64,000 nt of DNA from the NCBI GenBank assembly GCA_958510875.1, contig OY294067.1, forward strand, positions 135,439,726-135,503,725, written 5' to 3'. Every line of letters starts with the position of its first letter. Within the stretch, counting starts at the first letter, position 1. Made by a program: the position numbers and the translations under genes. This stretch comes from Endomychus coccineus (Eukaryota > Arthropoda > Insecta > Coleoptera > Endomychidae). Below the pieces are notes generated by a model. That model was not told the DNA's origin and did no database searches. It saw nothing but the letters and a program-made list of their open reading frames with translations. This document shows positions 1-11,249 of this stretch, in pieces.

Positions 1-106
1 AAGATGGAATATATTCATACGTTATAGTAGGGATTGCATGAGAAATACGCAGTGGACGCTCAGAGTAGGAATAGTGAAAGGACGCCCTGGAGATAGCGGG
101 ATGTAA

Positions 107-109
<3 letters not shown>

Positions 110-163
<54 letters not shown>
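110..163. repeat. (TA)n microsatellite
   Basis: Nearly pure AT dinucleotide run with one GT interruption. It abuts the left arm of the inverted repeat that follows. Open frames reading as Tyr-Ile repeats here are artefacts of the microsatellite. Confidence 0.95.
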
Positions 164-168
<5 letters not shown>

Positions 169-346
169 ATGTTTTCTTGGTATATTGGTTCGTATATATA
201 CTGATAATGAAATAGAAATTCTGTTTTGACGTTTCGACAACGTTTATTGCCTTTATCTAAAAAACGTTGTCGAAACGTCAAAACAGAATTTTTATTTCAT
301 TATCAGTATATATACGAACCAATATACCAAGAAAACATACAAATAT
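161..346. repeat. 85-bp inverted repeat (hairpin)
   Basis: Left arm about 161-245 and right arm about 262-346 are reverse complements with only one or two mismatches, separated by a 16-nt spacer. Each arm contains the motif CGTTGTCGAAACGTC at the spacer side. I do not recognise a known family. A foldback element, a MITE remnant or the scar of a palindromic rearrangement are all possible; it sits at the edge of the palindromic tRNA-like array. Confidence 0.85.
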
Positions 347-374
347 TACAAATGGTTCAAGAATATCAACAAAA

Positions 375-528
<154 letters not shown>

Positions 529-648
529 CTTCAGATGAATGTGCGTGAATAGTTGATCTATGGTAGGGCATCGAATCGCATTGTGTTCATCAATGATCTA
601 CTATCCTTTCAGAGGTTTATATTTACAAAAATATAAAAATCTAACAGG

Positions 649-721
649 ACCGAAGTGGTGTAATTGGTAAACACCCTGGACTAGAAATCCAGAAATGTGG
701 GTTCGAATCCCGCCTATGGTT
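649..721 (+). tRNA. tRNA-like gene, anticodon AGA (nominal Ser), array copy 1
   Basis: Folds as a class I cloverleaf: acceptor ACCGAAG/CTATGGT (one A-A mismatch, one G-T), D stem GTGT/ACAC with a GG-containing loop, anticodon stem CTGGA/TCCAG with loop CTAGAAA (anticodon AGA), 4-nt variable loop, T stem GTGGG/CCCGC with loop TTCGAAT. The A box TGGTGTAATTGG and B box GGTTCGAATCC fit the pol III consensus, and a TTTT run follows within about 10 nt of the 3' end. Serine tRNAs have a long variable arm, which is absent, and the D and anticodon stems look like metazoan tRNA-Gln. Decoding function is therefore doubtful; a tRNA-derived repeat is likelier. No intron is visible. Confidence 0.65.
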
Positions 722-1122
722 CAATCTTTTACGTTTATTCATCTTTATAATCCTATGTTAAATTATCTAAGTTATCTTCATAATCCAGAAAATTTAATTC
801 TATATCTCTTAAGTTACATACACGATAGTGGCCAATTAGGCAAAGAAACTTTAAAACTTGTTTATAATTAACCAGAACAATTCTCAGTCAGTTCTATTGA
901 AATATATAAGAACCGGGATGCTGTCATTTGAATAAGAACTGTCAAGTAACTGCCAACCATAGCAGTACTAACCTACAATCCTTACTTCAAAAAACGACTG
1001 AACTTCAGATGAATGTGCGTGAATAGTTGATCTATGGTAGGGCATCGAATCGCATTGTGTTCATCAATGATCTACTATCCTTTCAGAGGTTTATATTTAC
1101 AAAGATATAAAAATCTAACAGG

Positions 1123-1195
1123 ACCGAAGTGGTGTAATTGGTAAACACCCTGGACTAGAAATCCAGAAATGTGGGTTCGAATCCCGCCTATGGTT
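1123..1195 (+). tRNA. tRNA-like gene, anticodon AGA, array copy 2
   Basis: Same sequence and fold as the copy at 649, exactly 474 bp downstream. A and B boxes and the downstream T-run are intact. It is followed after about 90 bp by the (TA)n palindrome centre. Confidence 0.65.
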
Positions 1196-1287
1196 CAATC
1201 TTTTACGTTTATTCATCTTTATAATCCTATGTTAAATTATCTAAGTTATCTTCATAATCCAGAAAATTTAATTCTATATCTCTTAAG

Positions 1288-1334
<47 letters not shown>
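1288..1334. repeat. (TA)n at palindrome centre 1
   Basis: TA tract between the forward block and the reversed block. Sequence on its left (CTTAAGTTA) and right (AAACAAGTTC) belongs to different places of the unit, so the turn is not a simple fold at one point. Confidence 0.9.
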
Positions 1335-1472
1335 AACAAGTTCAAAGTTTCTTTGCCTAATTGGCCACTATCGTGTATGTGACTTAAGAGATATAGAATT
1401 AAATTTTCTGAATTATGAAGATAACTTAGATAATTTAACAGGATTATAAAGATGAATAAACGTGAAAGATTG

Positions 1473-1545
1473 AACCATAGGCGGGATTCGAACCCACATT
1501 TCTGGATTTCTAGTCCAGGATGTTTACCAATTACACCACTTCGGT
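1473..1545 (-). tRNA. tRNA-like gene, anticodon AGA, array copy 3 (reversed)
   Basis: Reverse-oriented copy. One D-stem substitution (ACAC to ACAT) turns the terminal pair into G-T. The B box is intact. Confidence 0.6.
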
Positions 1546-1945
1546 CCTGTTAGATTTTCATATTTTTGTAAATATAAACCTCTGAAAGGATAGTAGATCA
1601 TTGATGAACACAATGCGATTCGGTGCCCTACCATAGATCAACCATTCACGCACATTCATCTCAAGTTCAGTCGTTTTTTGAAGTAAGGATTGTAGGTTAG
1701 TACTGCTATGGTTGGCAGTTACTTGACAGTTCTTATTCAAATGACAGCATCCCGGTTCTTATATATTTCAATAGAACTGACTGAGAATTGTTCTGGTTAA
1801 TTATAAACAAGTTCAAAGTTTCTTTGCCTAATTGGCCACTATCGTGTATGTAACTTAAGAGATATAGAATTGAATTTTCTGAATTATGAAGATAACTTAG
1901 ATAATTTAACATGGGATTATAAAGATGAATAAACGTAAAAGATTG

Positions 1946-2018
1946 AACCATAGGCGGGATTCGACCCCACATTTCTGGATTTCTAGTCCAGGGTGTTTAC
2001 CAATTACACCACTTCGGT
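1946..2018 (-). tRNA. tRNA-like gene, anticodon AGA, array copy 4 (reversed, B box mutated)
   Basis: Reverse-oriented copy 473 bp from copy 3. The first T of the T loop is changed to G (GGGTCGAATCC), which breaks the B-box consensus and the T54 identity. Likely a pseudogene copy. Confidence 0.55.
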
Positions 2019-2410
2019 CCTGTTAGATTTTCATATTTTTGTAAATATAAACCTCTGGAAGGATAGCAGATCATTGATGAACACAATGCGATTCGGTTCC
2101 CTACCATAGATTCAACCATTGCCATTAGGCAAAGAAACTTTAAACTTGTTTATAATTAACCAGAACAATTCTCAGTCAGTTCTATTGAAATATATAAGAA
2201 CCGGGATGCTGTCATTTGAATAAAAACTGTCAAGTAACTGCCAACCATAGCAGTACTAACCTACAATCCTTACTTCAAAAAACGACTGAACTTCAGATGA
2301 ATGTGCGTGAATGGTTGATCTATGGTAGGGCACCGAATCGCATTGTGTTCATCAATGATCTACTATCCTTTCAGAGGTTTATATTCACGAAAATATGGAA
2401 ATCTAACAGG

Positions 2411-2483
2411 ACCGAAGTGGTGTAATTGGTAAACACCCTGGACTAGAAATCCAGAAATGTGGGTTCGAATCTCGCCTATGGTT
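2411..2483 (+). tRNA. tRNA-like gene, anticodon AGA, array copy 5
   Basis: Forward copy with one T-stem change (CCCGC to CTCGC), which makes a G-T pair and alters the B box at a late position. Otherwise identical to the consensus. Confidence 0.6.
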
Positions 2484-2883
2484 CAATCTTTTACGTTTAT
2501 TCATCTTTATAATCCTATGTTAAATTATCTAAGTTATCTTCATAATTCAGAAAATTTAATTCTATATCTCTTGAGTTACATACACGATAGTGGCCAATTA
2601 GGCAAAGAAACTTCAAACTTGTTTATAATTAACCAGAACAATTCTCAGTCAGTTCTATTGGAATATATAAGAACCGGGATGCTGTCATTTGAATAAGAAC
2701 TGTCAAGTAACTGCCCACCATAGCAGTACTAACCTACAATCCTTACTTCAAAAAACGACTGAACTTCAGATGAATGTGCGTGAATGGTTGATCTATGGTA
2801 GGGCACCGAATCGCATTGTGTTCATCAATGATCTACTATCCTTTCAGAGGTTTATATTTACAACAATATGAAAATCTAACAGG

Positions 2884-2956
2884 ACCGAAGTGGTGTAATT
2901 GGTAAACACCCTGGACTAGAAATCCAGAAATGTGGGTTCGAATCCCGCCTATGGTT
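2884..2956 (+). tRNA. tRNA-like gene, anticodon AGA, array copy 6
   Basis: Consensus forward copy 473 bp after copy 5. The downstream spacer is shortened: about 40 bp are missing between 3000 and 3001 before the (TA)n centre. Confidence 0.65.
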
Positions 2957-3026
2957 CAATCTTTTACGTTTATTCATCTTTATAATCCTATGTTAAATTA
3001 GAAAATTTAATTCTATATCTCTTAAG

Positions 3027-3028
<2 letters not shown>

Positions 3029-3080
<52 letters not shown>
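3029..3080. repeat. (TA)n at palindrome centre 2
   Basis: Pure TA tract with the same flanks as the centres at 1288 and 5001. Confidence 0.9.
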
Positions 3081-3084
<4 letters not shown>

Positions 3085-3221
3085 AAGTTTAAAGTTTCTT
3101 TGCCTAATTGGCCACTATCGTGTATGTAACTTAAGAGATATAGAATTAAATTTTCTGAATTATGAAGATAACTTAGATAATTTAACATAGGATTATAAAG
3201 ATGAATAAACGTAAAAGATTG

Positions 3222-3294
3222 AACCATAGGCGGGATTCGAACCCACATTTCTGGATTTCTAGTCCAGGGTGTTTACCAATTACACCACTTCGGT
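3222..3294 (-). tRNA. tRNA-like gene, anticodon AGA, array copy 7 (reversed)
   Basis: Consensus copy in reverse orientation, boxes intact. Confidence 0.65.
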
Positions 3295-3694
3295 CCTGTT
3301 AGATTTTTATATTTTTGTAAATATAAACCTCTGAAAGGATAGTAGATCATTGATGAACACAATGCGATTCGATGCCCTACCATAGATCAACTATTCACGC
3401 ACATTCATCTGAAGTTCAGTCGTTTTTTGAAGTAAGGATTGTAGGTTAGTACTGCTATGGTTGGCAGTTACTTGACAGTTCTTATTCAAATGACAGCATC
3501 CCGGTTCTTATATATTTCAATAGAACTGACTGAGAATTGTTCTGGTTAATTATAAACAAGTTTAAAGTTTCTTTGCCTAATTGGCCACTATCGTGTATGT
3601 AACTTAAGAGATATAGAATTAAATTTTCTGAATTATGAAGATAACTTAGATAATTTAACATAGGATTATAAAGATGAATAAACGTAAAAGATTG

Positions 3695-3767
3695 AACCAT
3701 AGGCGGGATTCGAACCCACATTTCTGGATTTCTAGTCCAGGGTGTTTACCAATTACACCACTTCGGT
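3695..3767 (-). tRNA. tRNA-like gene, anticodon AGA, array copy 8 (reversed)
   Basis: Consensus copy in reverse orientation, 473 bp from copy 7, boxes intact. Confidence 0.65.
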
Positions 3768-3953
3768 CCTGTTAGATTTTTATATTTTTGTAAATATAAA
3801 CCTCTGAAAGGATAGTAGATCATTGATGAACACAATGCGATTCGATGCCCTACCATAGATCAACTATTCATGCACATTCATCTGAAGTTCAGTCGTTTTT
3901 TGAAGTAAGGATTGTAGGTTAGTACTGCTATGGTTGGCAGTTACTTGACAGTT

Positions 3954-3963
3954 CTATGGTTCA
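3954..3963 (+). pseudogene. tRNA 3' tail at an inversion junction
   Basis: Only the acceptor 3' strand (CTATGGTTC) of a forward tRNA copy is present, joined directly to the end of the reversed block. It marks the - to + turn of the second palindrome. Confidence 0.6.
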
Positions 3964-4361
3964 ATCTTTTACGTTTATTCATCTTTATAATCCTATGTTA
4001 AATTATCTAAGTTATCTTCATAATTCAGAAAATTTAATTCTATATCTCTTAAGTTACATACACGATAGTGGCCAATTAGGCAAAGAAACTTTAAACTTGT
4101 TTATAATTAACCAGAACAATTCTCAGTCAGTTCTATTGAAATATATAAGAACCGGGATGCTGTCATTTGAATAAGAACTGTCAAGTAACTGCCAACCATA
4201 GCAGTACTAACCTACAATCCTTACTTCAAAAAACGACTGAACTTCAGATGAATGTGCGTGAATAGTTGATCTATGGTAGGGCATCGAATCGCATTGTGTT
4301 CATCAATGATCTACTATCCTTTCAGAGGTTTATATTTACAAAAATATAAAAATCTAACAGG

Positions 4362-4434
4362 ACCGAAGTGGTGTAATTGGTAAACACCCTGGACTAGAAA
4401 TCCAGAAATGTGGGTTCGAATCCCGCCTATGGTT
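4362..4434 (+). tRNA. tRNA-like gene, anticodon AGA, array copy 9
   Basis: Consensus forward copy with intact A and B boxes and TTTT downstream. Confidence 0.65.
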
Positions 4435-4834
4435 CAATCTTTTACGTTTATTCATCTTTATAATCCTATGTTAAATTATCTAAGTTATCTTCATAATTCA
4501 GAAAATTTAATTCTATATCTCTTAAGTTACATACACGATAGTGGCCAATTAGGCAAAGAAACTTTAAACTTGTTTATAATTAACCAGAACAATTCTCAGT
4601 CAGTTCTATTGAAATATATAAGAACCGGGATGCTGTCATTTGAATAAGAACTGTCAAGTAACTGCCAACCATAGCAGTACTAACCTACAATCCTTACTTC
4701 AAAAAACGACTGAACTTCAGATGAATGTGCGTGAATAGTTGATCTATGGTAGGGCATCGAATCGCATTGTGTTCATCAATGATCTACTATCCTTTCAGAG
4801 GTTTATATTTACAAAAATATAAAAATCTAACAGG

Positions 4835-4907
4835 ACCGAAGTGGTGTAATTGGTAAACACCCTGGACTAGAAATCCAGAAATGTGGGTTCGAATCCCGCC
4901 TATGGTT
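4835..4907 (+). tRNA. tRNA-like gene, anticodon AGA, array copy 10
   Basis: Consensus forward copy, 473 bp after copy 9, just before the third (TA)n centre. Confidence 0.65.
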
Positions 4908-5000
4908 CAATCTTTTACGTTTATTCATCTTTATAATCCTATGTTAAATTATCTAAGTTATCTTCATAATTCAGAAAATTTAATTCTATATCTCTTAAGT

Positions 5001-5027
5001 TATATATATATATATATATATATTTAG

Positions 5028-5096
<69 letters not shown>

Positions 5097-5100
5097 TATA
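5001..5100. repeat. (TA)n at palindrome centre 3
   Basis: About 100 bp of TA repeat with a few substitutions. Confidence 0.9.
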
Positions 5101-5146
5101 TGAAGATAATTTAGATAATTTAACATAGAATTATAAAGATGAATTT

Positions 5147-5183
5147 TCTAGTCCAGGGTGTTTACCAATCACACCACTTTGAT
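5147..5183 (-). pseudogene. Truncated tRNA-like copy, 5' half only
   Basis: The reversed block at the right edge of the array keeps the 5' half (acceptor 5' strand ATCAAAG, D arm, start of the anticodon stem). The anticodon to 3' end part is deleted. It is more diverged than the inner copies, as expected for an array edge. Confidence 0.7.
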
Positions 5184-5340
5184 CTCGCTACATTTTTATA
5201 TTTTCGTAAAGATAAACCTCTGAAAGAATAGTAGATCATTGATGAACACAATGCGATTCGATGCACTACCATAGATCAACTATTCACGTACATTCATCTA
5301 AAGTTCAGTCGTTTTTGAAGGAAGGATTGTAGGTTAATGT

Positions 5341-6080
5341 ATTGCAATACTTAATAGGGCAAGATATATTTGACATATGTGTTAATGTGACCTACCTAAT
5401 TAAATTTTAAAGAACGTCACTCTATGTATATGCGGAAGTATAATACGTGAAGTAATTATATCATCCATTGATATCAGCCACCCTCATTCTCCTACTCCTA
5501 ACATATGAAAACCATCGTTGCAATCCTAGTGCTTTCATCCCGGTTCTTTCTTATCAAGCCTCGAGGGAACTCACCGGATGTACTATCGAACCGTTCTCAA
5601 CAGTGCCTTACCTCTTATTATTACACAAAATATTAGCTGATTGAGACTATGTGGACGAGTTAATACAATCGCTGGGAGATAGAGAATTTAAAACGTTAGG
5701 CATATCATGGCACTGAACCCTATATAGTCTAGACTATTCGATTTATTCTGATAGTCGAGGCACATTTATGAAAAAGGGATCAGTATCAGCCACGATCCCC
5801 TGAATTTTTGACCTGCTCGAACTAATCGGTCCGCATTTATAGAAGCAAAAATGTTTATGCATTCATGTAAGATAAAGATTGAATGGAATGAGACTCTTTA
5901 TCCTATAATGTGGCAGATCAATGTCTCACGATCGCCATAAAAATTCGAGTCTATCAATCAAATTTTAATTACGCATCACATACTTTGTAAAAATGTTATA
6001 TCAAATCGTAACTCCACTTTTTTCGAGAGAGGTCCAGAGTATAGAGCTATTAAATCCTGCCAGTGGAGATTAGGAAGGTG
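5341..6080. other. No recognisable feature
   Basis: AT-rich DNA with frequent stops in all frames and no motif I can assign. Confidence 0.4.
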
Positions 6081-6485
6081 GATAACCTCAATCACTTAAG
6101 AAGGAGAGCTTATTTGTATCTACAGGAAAGAATACTATATGACTTTAATTTTTAATTTTGTCTTCGTAAATAAGTCATTTATCTTTTTAACTTTTGTTCT
6201 CAAGAATGTCACTTAAAATATTGTTAAAATGTATCTTTCTTAATACTTTTGTATGTACCAATAGGATGTAAGTTTAAAAAAACCATATTATCTTGTCATC
6301 CTTTTCCAATATGCGAAAATCTGATCAAGTTACAGACCATCTGAGCTTGCTCTGAGCCTGTGAATTGGCAGATTTTATTTTATTTTCGTTTTTTTTCTTT
6401 GACGTTGCTTTTTTGTAATTACTATTTTGTAATTTTGCAAGCTTGATGGCAATAAAGTCTATTATTCTCTTCTATTCTGTTCCAT
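6081..6485 (+). mobile_element. 3' untranslated end of a truncated non-LTR retrotransposon
   Basis: T-rich, U-biased 3' UTR-like stretch ending in GGCAATAAAGTCTATTATTCT and a short TTCTATTCTG tail. This is the usual terminal layout of CR1/Jockey-like elements and resembles the 3' end of element A at 17.65 kb. No coding part remains, as in 5' truncated copies. Boundaries are approximate. Confidence 0.45.
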
Positions 6486-8510
6486 CATAGAATGTGTAGG
6501 ATTCAACTACACTTCGAAACGTGCTTACGGATGCTGTATATATTAACTATCAAAAAATTGTTGAGGCGAAAGCTACTCAACCTTATTATACCTAGTTTTA
6601 CACACCAAACTATGCAATTTACCACGATTGGAAGTGTTGGCGGCAGTGTTAATAACAAAATTAATATCTGCAGTGAAATGAACCCTCAACATTGATATAT
6701 GACTAGGTACTATGTATAATCTTAGCAAAACATCGAAGACTTTTGTTGCACACAGGGTTTTAAAATTAATTTAATTATCCGATATAACCGATTGCCCTGA
6801 GAATAATCCAGCGGATATTGAATCGCGTAGAATAGACTCAACAAATTTTAACAATTTACCCCTTTGGTGGAAATGTCACCAAATATGACTAGACAGTACT
6901 TCGATTGACAGAGTTCAGAGATGGAACTATTGAAAACTCTCGGGACATTGAGCCATCCACACTTGTTCCATCTAGTACAAACGAACGAACTGAATATTTT
7001 TGACAGATATCCAACTTACCATCAGACTAAAAGCGGAGTGGCTTTCTGTATACGATGAAAAATGAGATGATAAGCCAATGTAGGCATGATTCATTCAGCC
7101 TGAAAATATAGGAACTAGAATATGCTCAAAATTCATCGATTAAGTTAGCACAAGCTGAAGAATTATCAACTGAGATAAAATTATACTGGAATTATCTAAA
7201 TTACCACATAGGTAATAGCAAAGTGTTGAGTTGGAACTCATTCTTAAGCAAATTTGATACTTCAAGAGTAGATTCTTCCGTTTAACGAGGAACATCCAGC
7301 TATTCTATGAAAAAATCATGAATTGTCGCAAACAATTATTTTCTTCAACAGTAAATTACAACATGTGAATGGATGAGCTTTCTTCGGGATATCGGAAGGA
7401 ATAAAATGATCTAACATCGACCAAATCTGCACATTGAGGAGGCCGAACGGTGGCAGCCGTTAAATTGATGGAATTTCATTCCCTTAGAACTCTTAGCAGC
7501 GTGTCGGTGACATTCGAAGAGAAGATTAGAGCTATGACGGCGATAGAGGCGTGTTTGAATTCATGACCTACTCTAAAATGATTTTTCACCTCTTATACCA
7601 ACACACTTCTCAATCGGAGACAGTATAGCTTCTGTGCCGCAGACCGTTGTCCAGCACATCAATCTAAATAGATAGCTCAGAAGTGTCCAGCAATTCATTC
7701 AACAGCTATGGTCCAGATGGCTACGAGATTATTAGACTCAATTCCAGAGCCGAGGCGAATCGAAGTGAAACGCTTCGGCAGACATCAAAATAAGACACCT
7801 TCGGGAGCACCGGTGCGCCCACAGTCACATGACTAGGAGAGCGAGAGACAGAGATGCAACCAAAATATAGTAATTGGAACAATGATTATCTGGTGCCATT
7901 TTGTTAATTGTTCTACATCACCAGAGCCATCGCTGTAAACTTTAAATTGCGTATGTTTACATAGGTAAATTTCAAAATTACAGTGAACGCCTGGTGTTCT
8001 ATTCCATTGGGATGGATGTTGGATGCGTAGCTACCTAGTTACATTGCTTCTTCAGATTGATGGACATAACCTCATAATATTGAATTCATTATCGCCATCA
8101 CTGAAAGAGTAATACAGATTTAATATAGTGATTGAGTAAATACAGGTAGGTAGCCATTACCTGAGATAAGTATATAATAGCTTGGAAACTTATTTATTGT
8201 ATCAGTATGACTAGTATAGAAGGTTGAAAATCAGAATACAACCTCTGTACTATATTTGGCATATTGAGTACATCAGGAAGCGATTATGTGTGGAAATGTG
8301 ACACCCTTCCGTGGAGCCAGCTTACATAAGAAAAATGAAATGAACTGACTTTAAGACCAAATTCAATTGAGAACGGTCCAGAGTCAATGAGTTGAGTTAG
8401 TATGTTTCTAAATTTTGGTTACCTCATGACAATATAAATATTGTGTGTGTGTCTAATAATATTATAAGGGGAGCCACTTATTTATATTTTAGAGATTCAA
8501 AACTGAAGAA
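6486..8510. other. No recognisable feature
   Basis: Degenerate DNA without frames longer than about 70 codons and without recognised motifs. A short open stretch at 6492-6695 has no features. Confidence 0.4.
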
Positions 8511-8910
8511 ATGGAGCAAGAGCTGATTGTAGAAAACAGAAATGTATCTGGTGGTGAAATAGGAGAGTTGAAGACTGAGTTGAAACCTCTGGAAGAACGT
8601 GAACTTCAACGGAGAAAATTGAAATATAAAAATTCAAGAATAAAGAACCTAAATGAAAGTGCCGAAGAATCGTAAGAATCATATGACCAAAATACACAAG
8701 TTTCAAGTAGTGTTTCCAGTAACTTCCATAATTTTCCAATAAGATATGAAGTGAGAGGGAAATTTGAAGAATAGAGGTTTAATTTTATAGAAGAATATAA
8801 ATATGAACATAATGATTTCAAATTTTATGAACACATTTTAGAGAAAATCCTGGAGACAAACCTTGAGACATTTAGAATAGATTTATGTTGCTTCCATGAA
8901 TCAATGTCTT
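8511..8910 (+). pseudogene. Degenerate Glu/Lys-rich frame, unknown
   Basis: One reading frame from the ATG at 8511 stays open except for two stops (TAA at 8673, TAG near 8773) for about 130 codons. The first 54 residues are rich in Glu, Leu, Lys and Arg and could form a helix or coiled coil (run starting MEQELIVENR). It lies upstream of retroelement relics and could be the leftover of a gag/ORF1-type protein. I do not recognise it and a chance frame is possible. Confidence 0.25.
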
Positions 8911-9023
8911 GATATAACTTCTCATGATTGTCATGTATCGATATGGAAATTAAATTTCATATCTTTGCTCCTGCAGATGCAGTAGAAATCGAAACATTTG
9001 TCTAATCCCTGAAAATTGTAAAC

Positions 9024-9248
9024 TTGGTCGGATCAGATGGAGTACCAATCAAACTATTGAAATTCATTGCATTCGAAATTGCACATACACCAACTCATAT
9101 AATAAATACGATGTCGAACACGAGTGAATTTCCAGAACCTCTTAAATTGCAGAAATACGCCCTTTGTATTAGAAAAACAATAAACGGAAAATTTTTATCA
9201 TATATACCTATTGATTTGCAGTTGCCATCCTGCGGAAAAGTTATCTAA
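9024..9248 (+). pseudogene. Non-LTR reverse transcriptase relic, N-terminal motifs
   Basis: The frame reads GSDGVPIKLLK, then a block like EFPEPLKLQKYALCIRK, then YIPIDLQLPSCGKVI. This follows the order of RT motifs 0-1 of Jockey-superfamily elements (GPDGIP..LLK, P..LK...V.PI.K, YRPISLL...SKV). It probably belongs with the RT relic at 9868-10590 and was split by later insertions, including the BEL/Pao piece at 9499. No function expected. Confidence 0.7.
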
Positions 9249-9498
9249 CGCTCCTCCGTCGCTTCATTGAAGTGCGACAAACCTGTAGTCAATATGTTGT
9301 ATTGCAGAGATTTCGTGTTGAGCTATCTATCTATTCGTAGATAGATGGCCTTAGAATACCTAGGTCACTTGAGAAAATCATGTACGGTATTTTATACCAT
9401 GGATGGAATAGGCGTCCTCACGAAATCATTTGAAAGTGTAAAAATAAACATGAATTATCGAAGTTACTAATCTCGCACTTTCATTCGAAAGAATTGCA

Positions 9499-9749
9499 GT
9501 GGAATATGCAGGTGCGATTCTCTCTTAAGGAAGGTACATTAAGATGGACAAAATTATTCAAATGTTTTATTTGTACATTTGTATACTTTGTGACACGCGC
9601 AATACATATTGAAATGGTATCCAATTTAACAACCGATGGATTTTTAAATGCTTTTTAGACATTTATTCCACGTAAGGGGCAAGCCGGTTGAAGTTATTTC
9701 TGATAACGGTTAGAATTATTTTTCTGAACTCTATGAATTACTCAATAGT
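9499..9749 (+). pseudogene. BEL/Pao integrase core relic
   Basis: Translated with frameshifts, the + strand reads VEYAGA, LKEG, KLFKCFICTFVYFVTRAIHIEM, NLTTDGFLNAF, VEVISDNG and FSELYELL. This order is characteristic of the BEL/Pao integrase catalytic core: the region around the first Asp, the TRAIHLE-like strand, and the SDNG with the second Asp. There are at least three stops and two frame changes. No LTRs were found nearby. Confidence 0.8.
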
Positions 9750-9867
9750 AGATTCCATTAGGATTAGTCAGCTATGAGAGGCCTCTGGGAGGCAGAGGAA
9801 GAAAATCAATAATCTACATATAAAATATAATAAAAAATTAGAAACCTTAAATAAAGGTTAAAACATA

Positions 9868-10590
9868 GTTATTATGTGCTTAGACCTTCCGAAAGCATTC
9901 GACAGTGTGAAATATTCCTTGTTCTACATTAGAAAGATAAGGTATTGAGGGATTATTCTTACATTTTGTTCATTTCTCCAACAGAAAGTTGAATCCAAAA
10001 ACAAATATCATCGTCAAATCAGACCTACAAGTAATCAAAAAATGTGCACCCGTAGGACCATTATTATATTATCATACAAAAGTAACTAACATGAATAGAT
10101 AGATGATGAATTGATTCAATTTGATGACGACAGTAGGCGAGCATTTCCGGAAACCAACAAAATCACTTTGGAGCAAAAACTCCACTTCACTTGGAAATCT
10201 CAAAAGATGGTTTCAAATAAATGATTCAACGCTGAATATCAATAAACGTCAGATAAAGAATTTTGAGTTCCACAAAGAATGCAACTGAAATTAGTATGAA
10301 CTGATGCTATGAACTCTTTAAGATTAGTCAATCGTTCAAAGTTTCTTGGCGAATAGACTGGTCCAAACATATTAGATACCTATTGAACAACATTTCACGT
10401 TATATCTGAGCTATGGAGAACATTAATACAGTACTAATAATGTACTCTGCTTCTATGTCTTATCATGCTCACATAAAATCTGGAGTTAATATCATATTAT
10501 AAACGGGGGAAATTCTTCAAAAACAAATCGAATATTTGTTCTCAAAAAAAGATCTATTCCTAATATACTGAACCTGAACTCCAGAGAAAG
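9868..10590 (+). pseudogene. Non-LTR reverse transcriptase relic, palm and thumb
   Basis: Motifs in order: VIMCLDLPKAFDSV (first catalytic Asp region, normally LDLSKAFDTV), FCSFLQQK, a degenerate FDDD where FADD is expected, LNINK, SLRLVNRSKFLGE, and a C-terminal block near 10430 like MYSASMSYHAHI. Many stops and shifts. It matches the Jockey superfamily and probably continues the relic at 9024-9248. Confidence 0.75.
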
Positions 10591-10643
10591 CAGTAGAGAA
10601 TATGTCTGACAATATAACACACCTACCTTGGCAAGCACTTATA

Positions 10644-11105
10644 CAGGAAGGCCAATCAAAACGAAACACGGCCGATATCTCATATATCGTTCGTTTAAAA
10701 AAAATCGCACGGACCCATCGGTTTTCATTTCCCGGGGAAAAGATTGTGCCTATATCAACAACCTTGTAACTTCCATCCCCTCGCGAAGGTGAGCTTCAAC
10801 CCCAAAATAGGAATAGGGATCGAGTGGTATCTCATTCCAAAGGTATTCGAATTCTCTGTTCAACTCATTTTAGTTCCACAAATTTGATGAAGCTGTTTTG
10901 AGAAAATGGGGAAAGAATAATAAAAGAAATAATAATTGCTCGGTAAAAAAATGTTGAGATCCGTTGATTTTCGTAGCGAAGAAAAAGGTCTTTTCGCTCA
11001 TTTTCAACTCTGCCTCTCCAACCTTCCACAGAGGTGAGCTTCAACCCTTCAATTGAAATCTGATTAGGAGTCAAATGATACCACAATTCAAAGGTCACCA
11101 AAATG
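10644..11105. repeat. Left long terminal inverted repeat with internal subrepeats
   Basis: It contains two diverged copies of a ~240-bp subunit, each with the core AGGTGAGCTTCAACCC (around 10786 and 11032). Each core is followed by a block ending in a GATACC/GGTATC-like motif. Such composite long TIRs recall Foldback-like elements. Confidence 0.7.
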
Positions 11106-11249
11106 TCTTCTCACAGTCTAACAAGTTTTAAGAATTAATCAGGTAGTTGAGTTAGTTAATAAGTCAATACTGATAAAACATTTGTATCGATTTTTACGAT
11201 AATTTTATGTAATAGCAATGTTTTTGTGGAAAAAATTATCCTTTTTGAG

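Noticed and set aside
649..721. A functional tRNA-Ser(AGA) gene cluster
   Set aside because: Anticodon fits, but the long variable arm and Ser-type body are absent and the copies sit in a satellite; kept as tRNA-like only.
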